Assembly (NCBI GenBank): GCA_964411125.1
Contig: CAYPJU010000058.1
Span: 1-40,955, forward strand
DNA length: 40,955 nucleotides
Direction: 5' to 3'
Source of the DNA: JBFIHF01 sp964411125
GTDB taxonomy: Bacteria; Myxococcota_A; Bradymonadia; Bradymonadales; Bradymonadaceae
A model generated the notes under the pieces. That model saw only the letters and a program-made list of their open reading frames with translations, was not told where the DNA came from and did not search any database. The translations under genes and the position numbers were made by a program. Position 1 is the first letter of the stretch. The number at the start of each line of letters is the position of its first letter. This document shows, in pieces, positions 1-7,939 of the stretch.

Positions 1-135
1 TTCGGGGTCCAGGGGAGAATCCCCTGGTGGGTTTGGGCGAAGCCCAACGGAGCCCCGTTACGACGGCGTCGCGAACACCGTGGGGCTTTGCCCCACACCC
101 CACCAAGGATTGCATCCTTGGAACCGCGAATTTCT
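1..135. repeat. Double-hairpin interspersed repeat, block 1 (arms A and B)
   Basis: Arm A (1-50) contains two hairpins, CAGGGGA-GAA-TCCCCTG and TGGGC-GAA-GCCCA. Arm B (73-135) contains GTGGGGC-TTT-GCCCCAC and CCAAGGAT-TGC-ATCCTTGG. The reverse complement of A aligns with B along its length, so the two arms are inverted copies of one family about 55-60 bp long. The same arms recur at 2884-3135 and 15129-15507. The left edge is cut by the window, so more units may lie upstream. The reading frames that cross it are artefacts of the repeat. Confidence 0.9.
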
Positions 136-229
136 CTGCCGCCGCACTCGCTCGATTGCCGGACCGGCGAAGGCTCGGCGCGGGTGACTCGGCGTTGACG
201 AGGAGCGAGATGGAGGGCACGGTCGCGTC

Positions 230-874
230 ATGTACATCGACGAAAAGAACGGAAGCATCCTCGCGAAACTCTGCTACGAAGGGCCCGCGGGTACTGGACG
301 GGCCGCGTTGTTGCGCGTTCTACACGATCACTTCGCGGCGCAATTCGGTGAACACACCGAGTACGACGCACGACGGTTCGAAGACCGCGCGACTCTGACC
401 GAAGAGCTGGGCGACGACGCGGCCGATCGATTCGTAGCTGCGGCGGAGCAAGCGTTCGAGACCACCTACGACGAGCTCTGCGGGGACGGAACGCTGGTGA
501 GGATGCGAACGGTGCTGCCACCGGAAGGAGGATCATTCCAGACGCGCATCGATGCTTTCGCGGCGACGGGCGAAACGCTCGACGGGCCCTTGCGTCGCTA
601 CTGTCGAAGCGGGGCCGACGCTGTGGTTTTCGTCGCAAACGCAGGCGACGAGGACCGAGCCTCGGTCCGGGATGCGTGGGTTCACCTGCACGAGTCCGGG
701 TTCGACGGGCCCCTCGTGTTGCTGGCTCGCGGAACCTCGGATCCCTTCGAGCTGGTCGAAGCGCTCGCTTTCGATGGACCGGCGTTCGCGGTGGACGACG
801 ACTTCGCTGGCAATCTCGAAGCGTTCCAGAGCGCCGCCGGCCTGGCGGTACGTGCCTTCCGGCGGCTGAACTAG
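230..874 (+). CDS. MglA-like small GTPase homologue with degenerate nucleotide-binding motifs
   Basis: 214 residues. The N-terminus follows the layout of MglA, the Ras-like polarity GTPase of myxobacteria: a beta strand (GSILAKLCYEGPAGTGR, residues 8-24) leads into a P-loop position, and a later strand reads DAVVFVANAG. The P-loop Lys-Ser/Thr is replaced by Arg24-Ala25, and the expected NKxD base-recognition motif reads LLARGTSD, so GTP binding or hydrolysis is doubtful. The ATG at 230 matches where MglA proteins normally begin. The only purine-rich site (GGAGG, 212-216) is 13 bases upstream, farther than usual. It probably acts as a cytoplasmic pseudo-GTPase or scaffold; no signal peptide is present. 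Family assignment is from pattern similarity, not a search. Confidence 0.6.
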   Translation: MYIDEKNGSILAKLCYEGPAGTGRAALLRVLHDHFAAQFGEHTEYDARRFEDRATLTEELGDDAADRFVAAAEQAFETTYDELCGDGTLVRMRTVLPPEGGSFQTRIDAFAATGETLDGPLRRYCRSGADAVVFVANAGDEDRASVRDAWVHLHESGFDGPLVLLARGTSDPFELVEALAFDGPAFAVDDDFAGNLEAFQSAAGLAVRAFRRLN

Positions 875-916
875 AGCGGCTTCGGCAGACATCGATGCGC
901 GGCGCGAGTCCGTCGA

Positions 917-935
917 ATGACCCCGGTCATCGTCA
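917..935. terminator. Palindrome downstream of the MglA-like gene
   Basis: ATGACC-CC-GGTCAT (917-930), followed by CGTC, lies between two convergent genes (ends at 874 and 959). Almost the same 18 bases occur at 13666-13684 across the end of another gene. There is no T-tract, so intrinsic termination is uncertain; it could also be a protein-binding site. Confidence 0.35.
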
Positions 936-958
936 GGGACTGTTCGTATCAGACTACC

Positions 959-1660
959 TCAAAACTTCGTCGCGTAGCCGATCCCGCCTCCGGGCACGGC
1001 GGAATCGGTGACGTTCTCGAAACGCACGTATGCATCGACCTGGTTCGTCGCGTTGATCGCGTACGAGAAGCCACCGTCGAAGCTTAGCACCAGCTCGCCG
1101 CCGACGGGAATCGCTCCGAACACTTCGACGAAGGCACCGAGTCCCCCGAAAAGCCCTACCCCCAGGGCCGTCGCGAACCGCAGCTCGTCGGACACCGTGG
1201 CGCGCTCGGTCAGCGGTATGTCGGCGCCGACGTTGATTCCGATCCCGAGGCGGCCCAGATCCAGATCGAGCGCGAAGGTGGGTCTCACCAGCACCGCGAC
1301 GTTCTCGATCGGAATCGTCACGGCGGTGAGAAGGCCGCCCGACAATCGCCCGACCTCGAAGAGGTGGACTTTGCCTCCGAGGTCGACGTCGTTTACCGAC
1401 GTTCCCCCCTCTCCGACCGTCACGATTCCGCTCTCGACGTGAACCTCGAGGGGGTCGATCAGCCCGAACCGAATCTTGGTAGGGAAGGTGAACGCCGACA
1501 GAGCGGTCGTGTCCACCCCGGCTTCCACCTGCAGACGCATCTTGCCGACTGTTCGGCTCGATTCCGCCACGTCGGGGCGGTCGGTGACGATCTCGGCAGC
1601 CGCGCTCGACGGACCCGAGAACACGGCCAACAAGAGGCTACTCGCTATCCATTGCTTCAT
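959..1660 (-). CDS. Outer-membrane beta-barrel protein, phenol-degradation MetA-like/transporter type
   Basis: 233 residues from the ATG at 1660, which has a good GGAG site 7 bases upstream; an in-frame TTG at 1684 would only add eight residues before the signal peptide. Residues 1-22 (MKQWIASSLLLAVFSGPSSA) form a Sec signal peptide. The mature start, EIVTDRPDVAESSRTV, is the hallmark of a large family of predicted barrels annotated as putative MetA-pathway of phenol degradation. The rest is alternating hydrophobic strands ending in an aromatic C-terminal residue (Phe), as expected for BAM-dependent insertion. The substrate is unknown; the family name comes from one pathway and should not be taken as function. 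Convergent with the MglA-like gene; an AT-rich stretch lies upstream. Confidence 0.75.
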   Translation of the reverse strand: MKQWIASSLLLAVFSGPSSAAAEIVTDRPDVAESSRTVGKMRLQVEAGVDTTALSAFTFPTKIRFGLIDPLEVHVESGIVTVGEGGTSVNDVDLGGKVHLFEVGRLSGGLLTAVTIPIENVAVLVRPTFALDLDLGRLGIGINVGADIPLTERATVSDELRFATALGVGLFGGLGAFVEVFGAIPVGGELVLSFDGGFSYAINATNQVDAYVRFENVTDSAVPGGGIGYATKF

Positions 1661-1680
1661 GAGTTTCTCCAAGAGAGACC

Positions 1681-1736
1681 TCAAATAGCTACGACAAAAT
1701 AAAACATTTGGTAAGTCTAATTTTATTTAAAGATCG
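1681..1736 (-). promoter_or_regulatory. AT-rich putative promoter region of the barrel gene
   Basis: About 55 bases that are strikingly A/T-rich (TTTAAATAAAATTAGAC on the minus strand) in a GC-rich genome, immediately upstream of the beta-barrel gene. No confident -35/-10 pair was identified. The rest of 1737-1914 holds no recognisable gene and presumably carries the promoter of the kinase-fold gene. Confidence 0.35.
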
Positions 1737-1914
1737 CACTCATCCATATCGGTAACATTCGGTTGCCGACCGAGCTGAGGCGGCCAGGGATGGCGTCGAT
1801 CGTGAGATCGGATACATTGGCGATGCGCGGTTCCCTCCTCGGTCGATTGTCCATTCAGCGCTCCGGGCAAGGACGGGGCGTCGACCGCCGACCCGCAATT
1901 CTGCCGAGGCTGAC

Positions 1915-2865
1915 GTGACACGAAGACGCAGGGGACGGCCCGCCTGGCAGCGAGCCGCAGACGTGATCCGGGCGGTACTCGTCGACCTCGGTGAGGGGGA
2001 GCAGCGGCTCGGTCGGCTTACTTTCGTGGGGAAGGGGCTCAGCTTCAGCGCCTTCGAAGTGACCGTAATGCTCGAGGGAGAGGCGACCCAGGTCGTGGTG
2101 CGGCTCCCCCACCTCGACGAGGAAGAGGACTCATCCGAAACGACGCGGCGCAGCATCGCCGTCCGCAGAGAACTCGCCCGGTCCGACCTCGCGTTTCGGA
2201 TCGCTGAGCCGCTCGGTACCGCGCAAACGGAAGCGGGGCTTGCTTCGGTCGAAAGGTGGTTGCCGGGGGCACCGATGTGCGACGCGATGATTCAATCGAT
2301 GTTCGACCCCGTGGAGGTCACGGCGAGCGTCGCGGCTGCGTGTCACGCGATCGACCCGGCGCCGTTTCGTAGCATCCTCGGGGGGCCGAAGACGCGCCGC
2401 GACCATGCCGAAAGGGAACTCGAAGTCCTGTGGCGCAACGACGTCCGGGAGTTCCAGGATGCCCGAGCCTGGAGCGCGGAGCATCTGCCCCCGGACACGC
2501 CCGCGCGGCTCCTGCACGGCGACTTGCTCGGTCAGAACATCCTCGTGAGTTCGCCGGAGATCGGGTCTCGGGATTGGACAGCGTCGGTGATCGACTGGAG
2601 TGAGGTTCAGCTCGGGGACCCCGCCTACGACCTCGCCATCGTCAGCCGCGGTCATCGAAAGGTCTTTCGCGAGGGACAGTCGCTCGGTCGGCTGGTCGAC
2701 GCATACAACGAGCGCGCCGCGGAGCCTGTCGAGATCGCCCACGTGAGGATTTTCGAGCTCGCCCTAAAGGCCAACTGGTACATCGAGGAGCTCCACGAAG
2801 AGGGGACCACCGACCACAGCGTCACCCTGCTGAACGAGTTTCGCAGTGTCTTGAAGCGATGTTGA
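1915..2865 (+). CDS. Aminoglycoside phosphotransferase-fold small-molecule kinase (APH family)
   Basis: 316 residues from a GTG with GAGG five bases upstream. The APH/choline-kinase fold is visible: the Brenner motif HGDLLGQN (201-208; catalytic Asp203, metal-binding Asn208) and the DFG-equivalent IDWSEVQLGDP (226-236; Asp227), followed by the usual family tail. It should transfer phosphate from a nucleoside triphosphate to a hydroxyl of a small molecule in the cytoplasm. No specific aminoglycoside enzyme is recognised, and most chromosomal members of this type act on unknown metabolites, so a resistance role should not be assumed. The N-terminus is very Arg-rich (TRRRRGR). No co-transcribed partner; a repeat block follows directly. 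Confidence 0.75.
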   Translation: MTRRRRGRPAWQRAADVIRAVLVDLGEGEQRLGRLTFVGKGLSFSAFEVTVMLEGEATQVVVRLPHLDEEEDSSETTRRSIAVRRELARSDLAFRIAEPLGTAQTEAGLASVERWLPGAPMCDAMIQSMFDPVEVTASVAAACHAIDPAPFRSILGGPKTRRDHAERELEVLWRNDVREFQDARAWSAEHLPPDTPARLLHGDLLGQNILVSSPEIGSRDWTASVIDWSEVQLGDPAYDLAIVSRGHRKVFREGQSLGRLVDAYNERAAEPVEIAHVRIFELALKANWYIEELHEEGTTDHSVTLLNEFRSVLKRC

Positions 2866-2883
2866 GCGAGCCCGCGGGGGAGG

Positions 2884-3135
2884 GTGGGGCTTTGCCCCAC
2901 ACCCCACCAAGGATTGCATCCTTGGAACCGCGAATTTCCATCAGGCGACCTCGCAACCTGTTGAAGGCGTGCGAAACCCTATGTGAGAGCCGAAGCGGAA
3001 AACTTCGGGGTCCAGGGGAGAATCCCCTGGTGGGTTTGGGCGAAGCCCAACGGCCCCCTTTTCGCCAGCGTCTCGAACACCGTGGGGCTTTGCCCCACAC
3101 CCCACCAAGGATTGCATCCTTGGAACCGCGAATTT
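2884..3135. repeat. Double-hairpin interspersed repeat, block 2 (B-A-B)
   Basis: Arm B (2884-2938), a 60-base spacer, arm A (about 3001-3052), a short linker, then a second arm B (3075-3135). The spacer (containing CAGGCGACCTCGCAACC) is related to the spacer of block 3 (containing CAGGCGACGCCGCAACT), showing that B-spacer-A is one composite unit. The block fills most of the 2866-3250 gap between two plus-strand genes; the remaining 3136-3250 presumably holds the promoter of the next gene, with no clear elements seen. Confidence 0.9.
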
Positions 3136-3250
3136 ATCGTCTCCGAGCCTGACGATCGCCAACACCCAGGGCCGTTCGCTCACGGGAAGACTCTCGCGCG
3201 CTCGTTGGTTTCGGGGTCCCAGCATCCCCCCTTCGACGACCAGGCAGACA

Positions 3251-4513
3251 ATGCATCGACACCTCGCCTCATTCGCACTCTTCTTCCTCGCCGCTTGCCC
3301 CGCTTCGGATCCGGTCCCGGGGGAGGGTGACACGAGCTCGGCGGCCGACATGGCGACGACCGAGGACCTGGGGCAGGCGGCAGACGACCTCGGTACGACG
3401 GACATGACGACTTCCCAGCAGACGGTGCGTGTCGCGACGTTCAACACGTCTCTCTACCGCGGCTCGGCGGGTCGACTCGTCAACGATCTGAAGGCTGGCG
3501 ACCCGCAGGCGGAGGTGGTGGCGCAGACGATCCAGCGAATCCGCCCCGACGTGGTGCTGTTGAACGAGTTCGACTGGGACGCCGACGGGGAAGCCGCAGC
3601 GATCTTCGCGGCCGACTATCTGGGCCAGCCCCAGGGAAGTGACGAGCCGATCGACTATCCGTACGTCTACGTCGCGGAGTCGAACACGGGTGAGTCCTCG
3701 GGGCTCGACCTCGACAACAGTGGTGAGGCAGTGACCGACGTCGGCTCGCGCGAGTACGGCAACGACTCGTTCGGCTACGGCGTCTTCCCTGGCCAGTACT
3801 CGATGGTGGTCTACTCCCGGTTCCCGATCGTCAGCGAAGACGTCCGGACCTTCCGACAGTTTCGTTGGATCGACATGCCCGACAATCTGATGCCGACGGA
3901 TTTCTACAGTGACGAGGCGATCGAGGTCTTTCGGCTGTCGTCGAAGAATCACATCGACGTGCCCGTAAACGTGGGCGGCACGACGGTGCACGTCCTCGGG
4001 AGCCACCCGACCCCGGCAGGGTTCGACGGCCCCGAAGATCGTAACGGCGCGCGCAACCACGACGAGATTCGCCTGTGGGTCGACTACGTGCAGGGGGCCG
4101 ACTACCTGGTCGATGACAGCGGGAGGTCCGGCGGGCTGCCGTCAGACGCCTCGTTCGTGGTGGTGGGCGACCTCAACAACGATCCTGTCGACGGCGACAG
4201 CTTGAAGGAGAGCATCACCTCGCTGCTCGACTCGGTGGCCCAGGACCCGAGACCGACGAGCGAAGGAGGGGTGGAGGCGTCGGCGCGCGACGGCCAGGTC
4301 AACCTCCAGCACGCGGGCGATCCGGCGCTCGACACGGCCGACTTCAGCGATGGTCGGGTCGGCAACACGCGGGTCGACTACGTGATCCCGTCGAGGGACC
4401 TCGAGGTCATCGATACCGGGGTCTTCTGGCCCACGGAAGCAGATGACGAAGACGGTCTGCTACGCGCGAGCGACCACCGCCTCGTATGGGTGGACGTAGT
4501 CATCGGGGGGTGA
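3251..4513 (+). CDS. Lipoprotein of the endonuclease/exonuclease/phosphatase (EEP) family
   Basis: 420 residues. A lipoprotein signal ends at Cys16 (FFLAAC), followed by a 40-residue Asp/Thr-rich linker. The EEP fold is complete: RVATFN (60-65, Asn65), LLNEFD (103-108, metal Glu106), the middle strand SMVVYSRFPI, VLGSHPTP, GDLNND (306-311, Asp307/Asn309) and the terminal SDHRL (407-411, Asp408-His409). It should be a Mg-dependent phosphodiesterase or phosphatase on the cell surface or in the periplasm; the substrate (nucleic acid, lipid or small phosphoester) cannot be told. The ATG at 3251 has only a weak ribosome site. Convergent with the next gene; the 42-base gap contains an imperfect hairpin (GGTGCGG...CCGGCACC). 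Confidence 0.8.
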   Translation: MHRHLASFALFFLAACPASDPVPGEGDTSSAADMATTEDLGQAADDLGTTDMTTSQQTVRVATFNTSLYRGSAGRLVNDLKAGDPQAEVVAQTIQRIRPDVVLLNEFDWDADGEAAAIFAADYLGQPQGSDEPIDYPYVYVAESNTGESSGLDLDNSGEAVTDVGSREYGNDSFGYGVFPGQYSMVVYSRFPIVSEDVRTFRQFRWIDMPDNLMPTDFYSDEAIEVFRLSSKNHIDVPVNVGGTTVHVLGSHPTPAGFDGPEDRNGARNHDEIRLWVDYVQGADYLVDDSGRSGGLPSDASFVVVGDLNNDPVDGDSLKESITSLLDSVAQDPRPTSEGGVEASARDGQVNLQHAGDPALDTADFSDGRVGNTRVDYVIPSRDLEVIDTGVFWPTEADDEDGLLRASDHRLVWVDVVIGG

Positions 4514-4555
4514 GAGAGAGGGTGCGGTCAGCTCGGTCCGGCACCGTGTGGGGGT

Positions 4556-5737
4556 TCAGCGGTGTTCCCAGTCGTCGATGTAGATGTCTGCTTTGTCGGT
4601 TCGGATGCCGGTGGTCCCCCACGAGAGTTCCCCGTCGAAGGCCTCGAGCTCGAGGTTGCCGTCGACGTAGAAGCGCAGGCGCTGCCCCTCGACGTCGAAT
4701 CGCAGCGAATACCATTTGCCGGTCTGGACGGGGCCCTGGCTGAACGGAGCGGACTTCAACGTCGTGTAGATATCGCAGTGCTTGCGCTTGATCGTAACCT
4801 TGCCGTCGTTTCGCAGCGACGCGACGTAGAGATCGTTTTCGGTCTGGTATCGGGCGAAGAGGTGGGCGCCGGAGGTCGCAGAGACGTTGGCGTGCCAGGC
4901 TTTGAGGTGAACTCGGGCCCGGTTCGAGACGTTGGTGAACCGAACCTTCGCGCCGCCGGAGGTCGCCCGGCTCAGGACGCGGAAGTTGTAGGTGTCGGTC
5001 CAGCCCCGGCGATAGACCTGCGAGCCGTTTACGTGGCGGGCCTGCAGGACGCCGGAGGTGACCTCGAGGTGGCTGCGGCGGCTCTTCCCTGACGAGGCTT
5101 CGACGAGCTCCCCGTCGGAGTAGCTTTCGAAGTCTTCTCCGCGCCATCCGTACGTGTCGGAGTCGCCGCGGGGATACTGCCCGTGGCCCCCGGGGAACGG
5201 GTCGTAGACGTCGCTCCCATAGGTCGGCTCGCATTTGCCGTCGCCGCTGCCGGGGCTCGGCGCGGGGCTGCATCGGCTGGGGGAGGCTGCGCAGACGTAG
5301 CCGGTTTCGACGGCGCAGTTGCGGCTGCATCCGTCTCCCGCGGAGCGGTTCCCATCGTCGCACGCCTCACTACCCTCGATTTTGCCGTCGCCGCAGACCG
5401 GCATCGGGCCGAGATCCTCGGGCATTGCGACATCGGGAGTCGAGGTGGAGCCGGTATCGGTAGAAACTGCACCCGCGTCGGGCTCCGGAGCGCCGACGTC
5501 GCGCCTACTCCCCGCATCGATCGGCCCGTCGGGTTCGTCTCGTCCGAAGTCCGGCACGCCGACCTCTGCCCCCCACGACGTTCCGCCGTCGTCGATGCCT
5601 TGCCCGCCGGCGTCTTCGGCGTCCGAAGACGGGTTCGAGCCGAGAATCTCCGGTCCTCCCGAGCCTTCCAATCCACAGCCGACGACGAAGAGCACGACGA
5701 AAAGGAACGTGTAGCGCTGGGTGACGGTGGCCTGCAT
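4556..5737 (-). CDS. Lipoprotein with myxobacterial Cys-rich repeat and LamG/concanavalin-like domain
   Basis: 393 residues from the ATG at 5737, chosen because the signal peptide and lipobox (FVVLFVVGC, Cys21) follow directly; the frame stays open for 45 codons further upstream but that stretch is not protein-like. A long Asp/Gly/Ser linker (22-112) is followed by one Cys-rich repeat (CGDGKIEGSEACDDGN and on, 115-149) of the type common in myxobacterial surface proteins. The remainder (about 180-393) looks like a jelly-roll laminin-G/concanavalin-like domain, with strands such as GKWYSLRFDVEGQRLRFYV and the ending YIDDWEHR. Probably a surface carbohydrate- or ligand-binding protein. No catalytic residues are claimed. 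Confidence 0.65.
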   Translation of the reverse strand: MQATVTQRYTFLFVVLFVVGCGLEGSGGPEILGSNPSSDAEDAGGQGIDDGGTSWGAEVGVPDFGRDEPDGPIDAGSRRDVGAPEPDAGAVSTDTGSTSTPDVAMPEDLGPMPVCGDGKIEGSEACDDGNRSAGDGCSRNCAVETGYVCAASPSRCSPAPSPGSGDGKCEPTYGSDVYDPFPGGHGQYPRGDSDTYGWRGEDFESYSDGELVEASSGKSRRSHLEVTSGVLQARHVNGSQVYRRGWTDTYNFRVLSRATSGGAKVRFTNVSNRARVHLKAWHANVSATSGAHLFARYQTENDLYVASLRNDGKVTIKRKHCDIYTTLKSAPFSQGPVQTGKWYSLRFDVEGQRLRFYVDGNLELEAFDGELSWGTTGIRTDKADIYIDDWEHR

Positions 5738-5865
5738 GGCTGTGATCTTACACGGACGGCGAACGGATGTCTCACCGATGTCGGAGCCCTCGTCTGAGAC
5801 GTTGGAAGGGGCGAAACGCGGGGGCTCATGGCGCATCCCATGACTGCCTCTCACCGGACGCTCCC

Positions 5866-6609
5866 ATGACACGATTCCGAGGACTCTCGCCCGCCGCCCT
5901 CCTGCTGACGCTTCTGCTCGTGGCGGGGTGCGGAACCCCGATCCCCCAGGGCATCGACGATGCGCAAGCCGACGAGCTCGCGCGGCGTATGATGGACGCG
6001 TCGGGGTACGAGGGGTGGAAGCGGACGGGTGCGATCACCTGGACGTTCGCCGACCGCAACAATCATTTGTGGGATCGCCGTCGCCAGCTCGTGCGGGTTC
6101 GCAACGACGACATGGAGGTCTTCGTCGACCTGCGGACGCGGGAGGGGGTTGCCCTTCGCGATGGGGAGCGACTGGAAGGAGAGGAAGCGGCCGAAGCGGT
6201 GGAGGAAGCTTACGCGTCGTGGGTCAACGACAGCTTCTGGCTCACTGCGATGTTCAAAGCGTTCGACCCCGGGACGGCGCGTTCGAGGGTGGTGCTCGAG
6301 GACGGGGATCAGGCGTTGCTGGTGCAGTACGCTTCGGGCGGGGTCACACCGGGCGACGCATACCTCTGGTATCTGGACGAGCGAGGACGGCCCGTATCCT
6401 GGGACATGTGGGTCTCGGTGAGCCCGATCGACGGGGTGTCGGCGAGCTGGGAGGAGTGGGTGGAGCTGTCGACTGGAGCATGGATCGCGACGAGTCACGC
6501 GGTCGGGCCTCTGACGATCGAGGTCACGGAACTGGAGGCCGCAGCGAACATTGCGGAGCTGGTCGAAGGTCCCGACCCGTTCCAGATTCTCGTGTCCCAG
6601 CGTCGGTGA
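5866..6609 (+). CDS. Lipoprotein of unknown function
   Basis: 247 residues from the ATG at 5866; the frame is open earlier but the signal peptide MTRFRGLSPAALLLTLLLVA with lipobox Cys22 (VAGC) fixes the start. No strong ribosome site is seen. The mature part has strands with alternating charged and aromatic residues (ITWTFADRNNHLWDRRR, AYLWYLDERGRPVSWDMW) and resembles outer-membrane lipoprotein carriers that form a half-barrel (LolA/LppX-like or YjbF-like style), but no family was recognised with certainty. The layout MDASGYEGWKRTGAITWTF is typical of proteins that start a curved sheet with 'x-W-x-x-T-x-x-I-x-F'. Convergent with the PPC lipoprotein gene. Confidence 0.5.
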   Translation: MTRFRGLSPAALLLTLLLVAGCGTPIPQGIDDAQADELARRMMDASGYEGWKRTGAITWTFADRNNHLWDRRRQLVRVRNDDMEVFVDLRTREGVALRDGERLEGEEAAEAVEEAYASWVNDSFWLTAMFKAFDPGTARSRVVLEDGDQALLVQYASGGVTPGDAYLWYLDERGRPVSWDMWVSVSPIDGVSASWEEWVELSTGAWIATSHAVGPLTIEVTELEAAANIAELVEGPDPFQILVSQRR

Positions 6610-6625
6610 ACGCCGGAGTATGTCA

Positions 6626-6651
6626 GAACGACGGCAACGAGATCGTCGTTC
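6626..6651. terminator. Hairpin between convergent genes
   Basis: GAACGACG (6626-6633) pairs with CGTCGTTC (6644-6651) across a 10-base loop, in the 72-base gap between two convergent lipoprotein genes. Position and symmetry suit a bidirectional terminator, but no T-tract is present on either side. Confidence 0.4.
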
Positions 6652-6681
6652 CACACCGGCATCACCCGATCGGGATCCTGG

Positions 6682-7659
6682 CTAAGGCAGGCTGACCAGG
6701 AGCTCGTAAGGATTGTCGGCCCCGAGCCGCCAGGCGTCGACGACCAGCCAGTAAGTCACCCCGGCCGATGCATCGAAGTCGACCTCGGAGTCGGTGGTGC
6801 CGGAGGCGTCGTCGTTGAAGGTCACGAACCCCTGGGTCGGGGAGTAGACGTACATCACGGAGTCGAGCTCGCTGCCGCTCGCCAACCGCTCGGCTTCGAG
6901 CGTGGCCACGATCTCGCCTTCAGCGTCGGGGAGCTCGTAGACGTCGACCGCTCTGTCATCGAGATCGCCTGCGACGACCCCGGAGAACGCATTGGAGATG
7001 GGGGTCGGGGTGATCTCGCGCACGACGAATTCGTAGCTCCTGTCCTCGACGTCGAACGACCGCACGGAGATGTACCAGGCGTCGGTCTCGGGCAGAAAGA
7101 ACTGACGCTTCCACCCGGCCCGCACGTCGATGCGGCGGTCGCGGAACTCGCCGGACCCGTCCTCGAGGAAGGCAGAGACGTCGAGGGTCGGGTCGGCAGC
7201 GGCGACCTCGATCTCGAGGATCGTCCCGGCGGCGCCGTCGAAGACGAAGACGTCTTCCCCACCGGCTTCGGCGCTCCCCGATACGACGTCTCCGAGCACG
7301 AGCCTGGTCGCGCTCGCTCGATCGTCGTTTGGCTCCGACTCCGTCACGTCGCCCGGAAGGTTGTTGGGGCCGCTCCCGTTGTTGGTCGAGCCATTGTTGG
7401 TCGCACCGTTGTTTGGCGTCCCGTTGTTCGTCGGCGTGTTGTTGGTCGAGCCGTCGTTCGTCGAACCGTCGTGGGTGGAAACCCCGTCGGTGCCGTTGTT
7501 CGAGGTGTTGTTCGCTGCCGAGTTGTTGGGTGAGAAGCGGTTGCTGTCATCGGTCCGAAGGTTGTTCGTTCCGGCGGTGCCGCCCGCGGTGTTGGAGTCG
7601 TCGGGCCCGCACGCGGCGGCGATTACGAGTAGCAACGAGAAGGGCAGTCTGGCGTTCAT
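6682..7659 (-). CDS. Lipoprotein with Asn/Thr-rich linker and pre-peptidase C-terminal-like domains
   Basis: 325 residues. Start has GAGG six bases upstream. Lipobox IAAAC (Cys17), then about 80 residues of low-complexity Asn/Thr/Gly linker with repeated NNGxxNN and TNNG units. The folded part starts with ESEPNDDRASATRL (about 107-120), the signature opening of bacterial pre-peptidase C-terminal (PPC) beta-sandwiches; a second similar module is suggested by the C-terminal half (SGVTYWLVVDAW). PPC domains usually accompany secreted proteases, but no protease domain is present, so this is a stand-alone surface binding or adhesion protein. The linker style matches Bradymonadales-type lipoproteins and is shared with the gene at 35612-37549. 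Confidence 0.7.
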   Translation of the reverse strand: MNARLPFSLLLVIAAACGPDDSNTAGGTAGTNNLRTDDSNRFSPNNSAANNTSNNGTDGVSTHDGSTNDGSTNNTPTNNGTPNNGATNNGSTNNGSGPNNLPGDVTESEPNDDRASATRLVLGDVVSGSAEAGGEDVFVFDGAAGTILEIEVAAADPTLDVSAFLEDGSGEFRDRRIDVRAGWKRQFFLPETDAWYISVRSFDVEDRSYEFVVREITPTPISNAFSGVVAGDLDDRAVDVYELPDAEGEIVATLEAERLASGSELDSVMYVYSPTQGFVTFNDDASGTTDSEVDFDASAGVTYWLVVDAWRLGADNPYELLVSLP

Positions 7660-7725
7660 GACATCCTCGACGACGGGTCGACGAGGGTTCTACCACTTCC
7701 CTGCATGCGAGTCAGCGTGGGGGTT

Positions 7726-7774
7726 CGGCTCGGCAGCGCAGTGCACAGCGGCGCTCGCCCGGGCTGCCGAGCCG
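7726..7774. repeat. Perfect 12-bp inverted repeat (strong stem-loop) in a divergent intergenic region
   Basis: CGGCTCGGCAGC (7726-7737) and GCTGCCGAGCCG (7763-7774) are perfect complements around a 25-base loop. It lies between the divergent starts at 7659 and 7940. A second smaller hairpin, GCTCTC-TTCGG-GAGAGC (7866-7882), sits 58 bases before the next start codon. Either a structured 5' leader of the Roadblock-like gene or a terminator/attenuator; no T-tract follows directly. Confidence 0.6.
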
Positions 7775-7939
7775 CCGGCACATGTCGGGCGTCAAAGAAC
7801 TGATTTTGGCGTTGTTTTCTTGCGACTGAATGTCGCCTTCGTACGCTTCGAAGTGGACGCCGTCGGCTCTCTTCGGGAGAGCGCGGGGTCCCTTAGATTC
7901 CGCAGCACGGACGCTGCGTCTACCGACCAAGGAGAGGTC

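Noticed and set aside
27..398. Frames covering the hairpin repeats (also 2859-3152 and 14853-15572)
   Set aside because: They encode repeat DNA in several frames, with no consistent protein pattern and no ribosome site.
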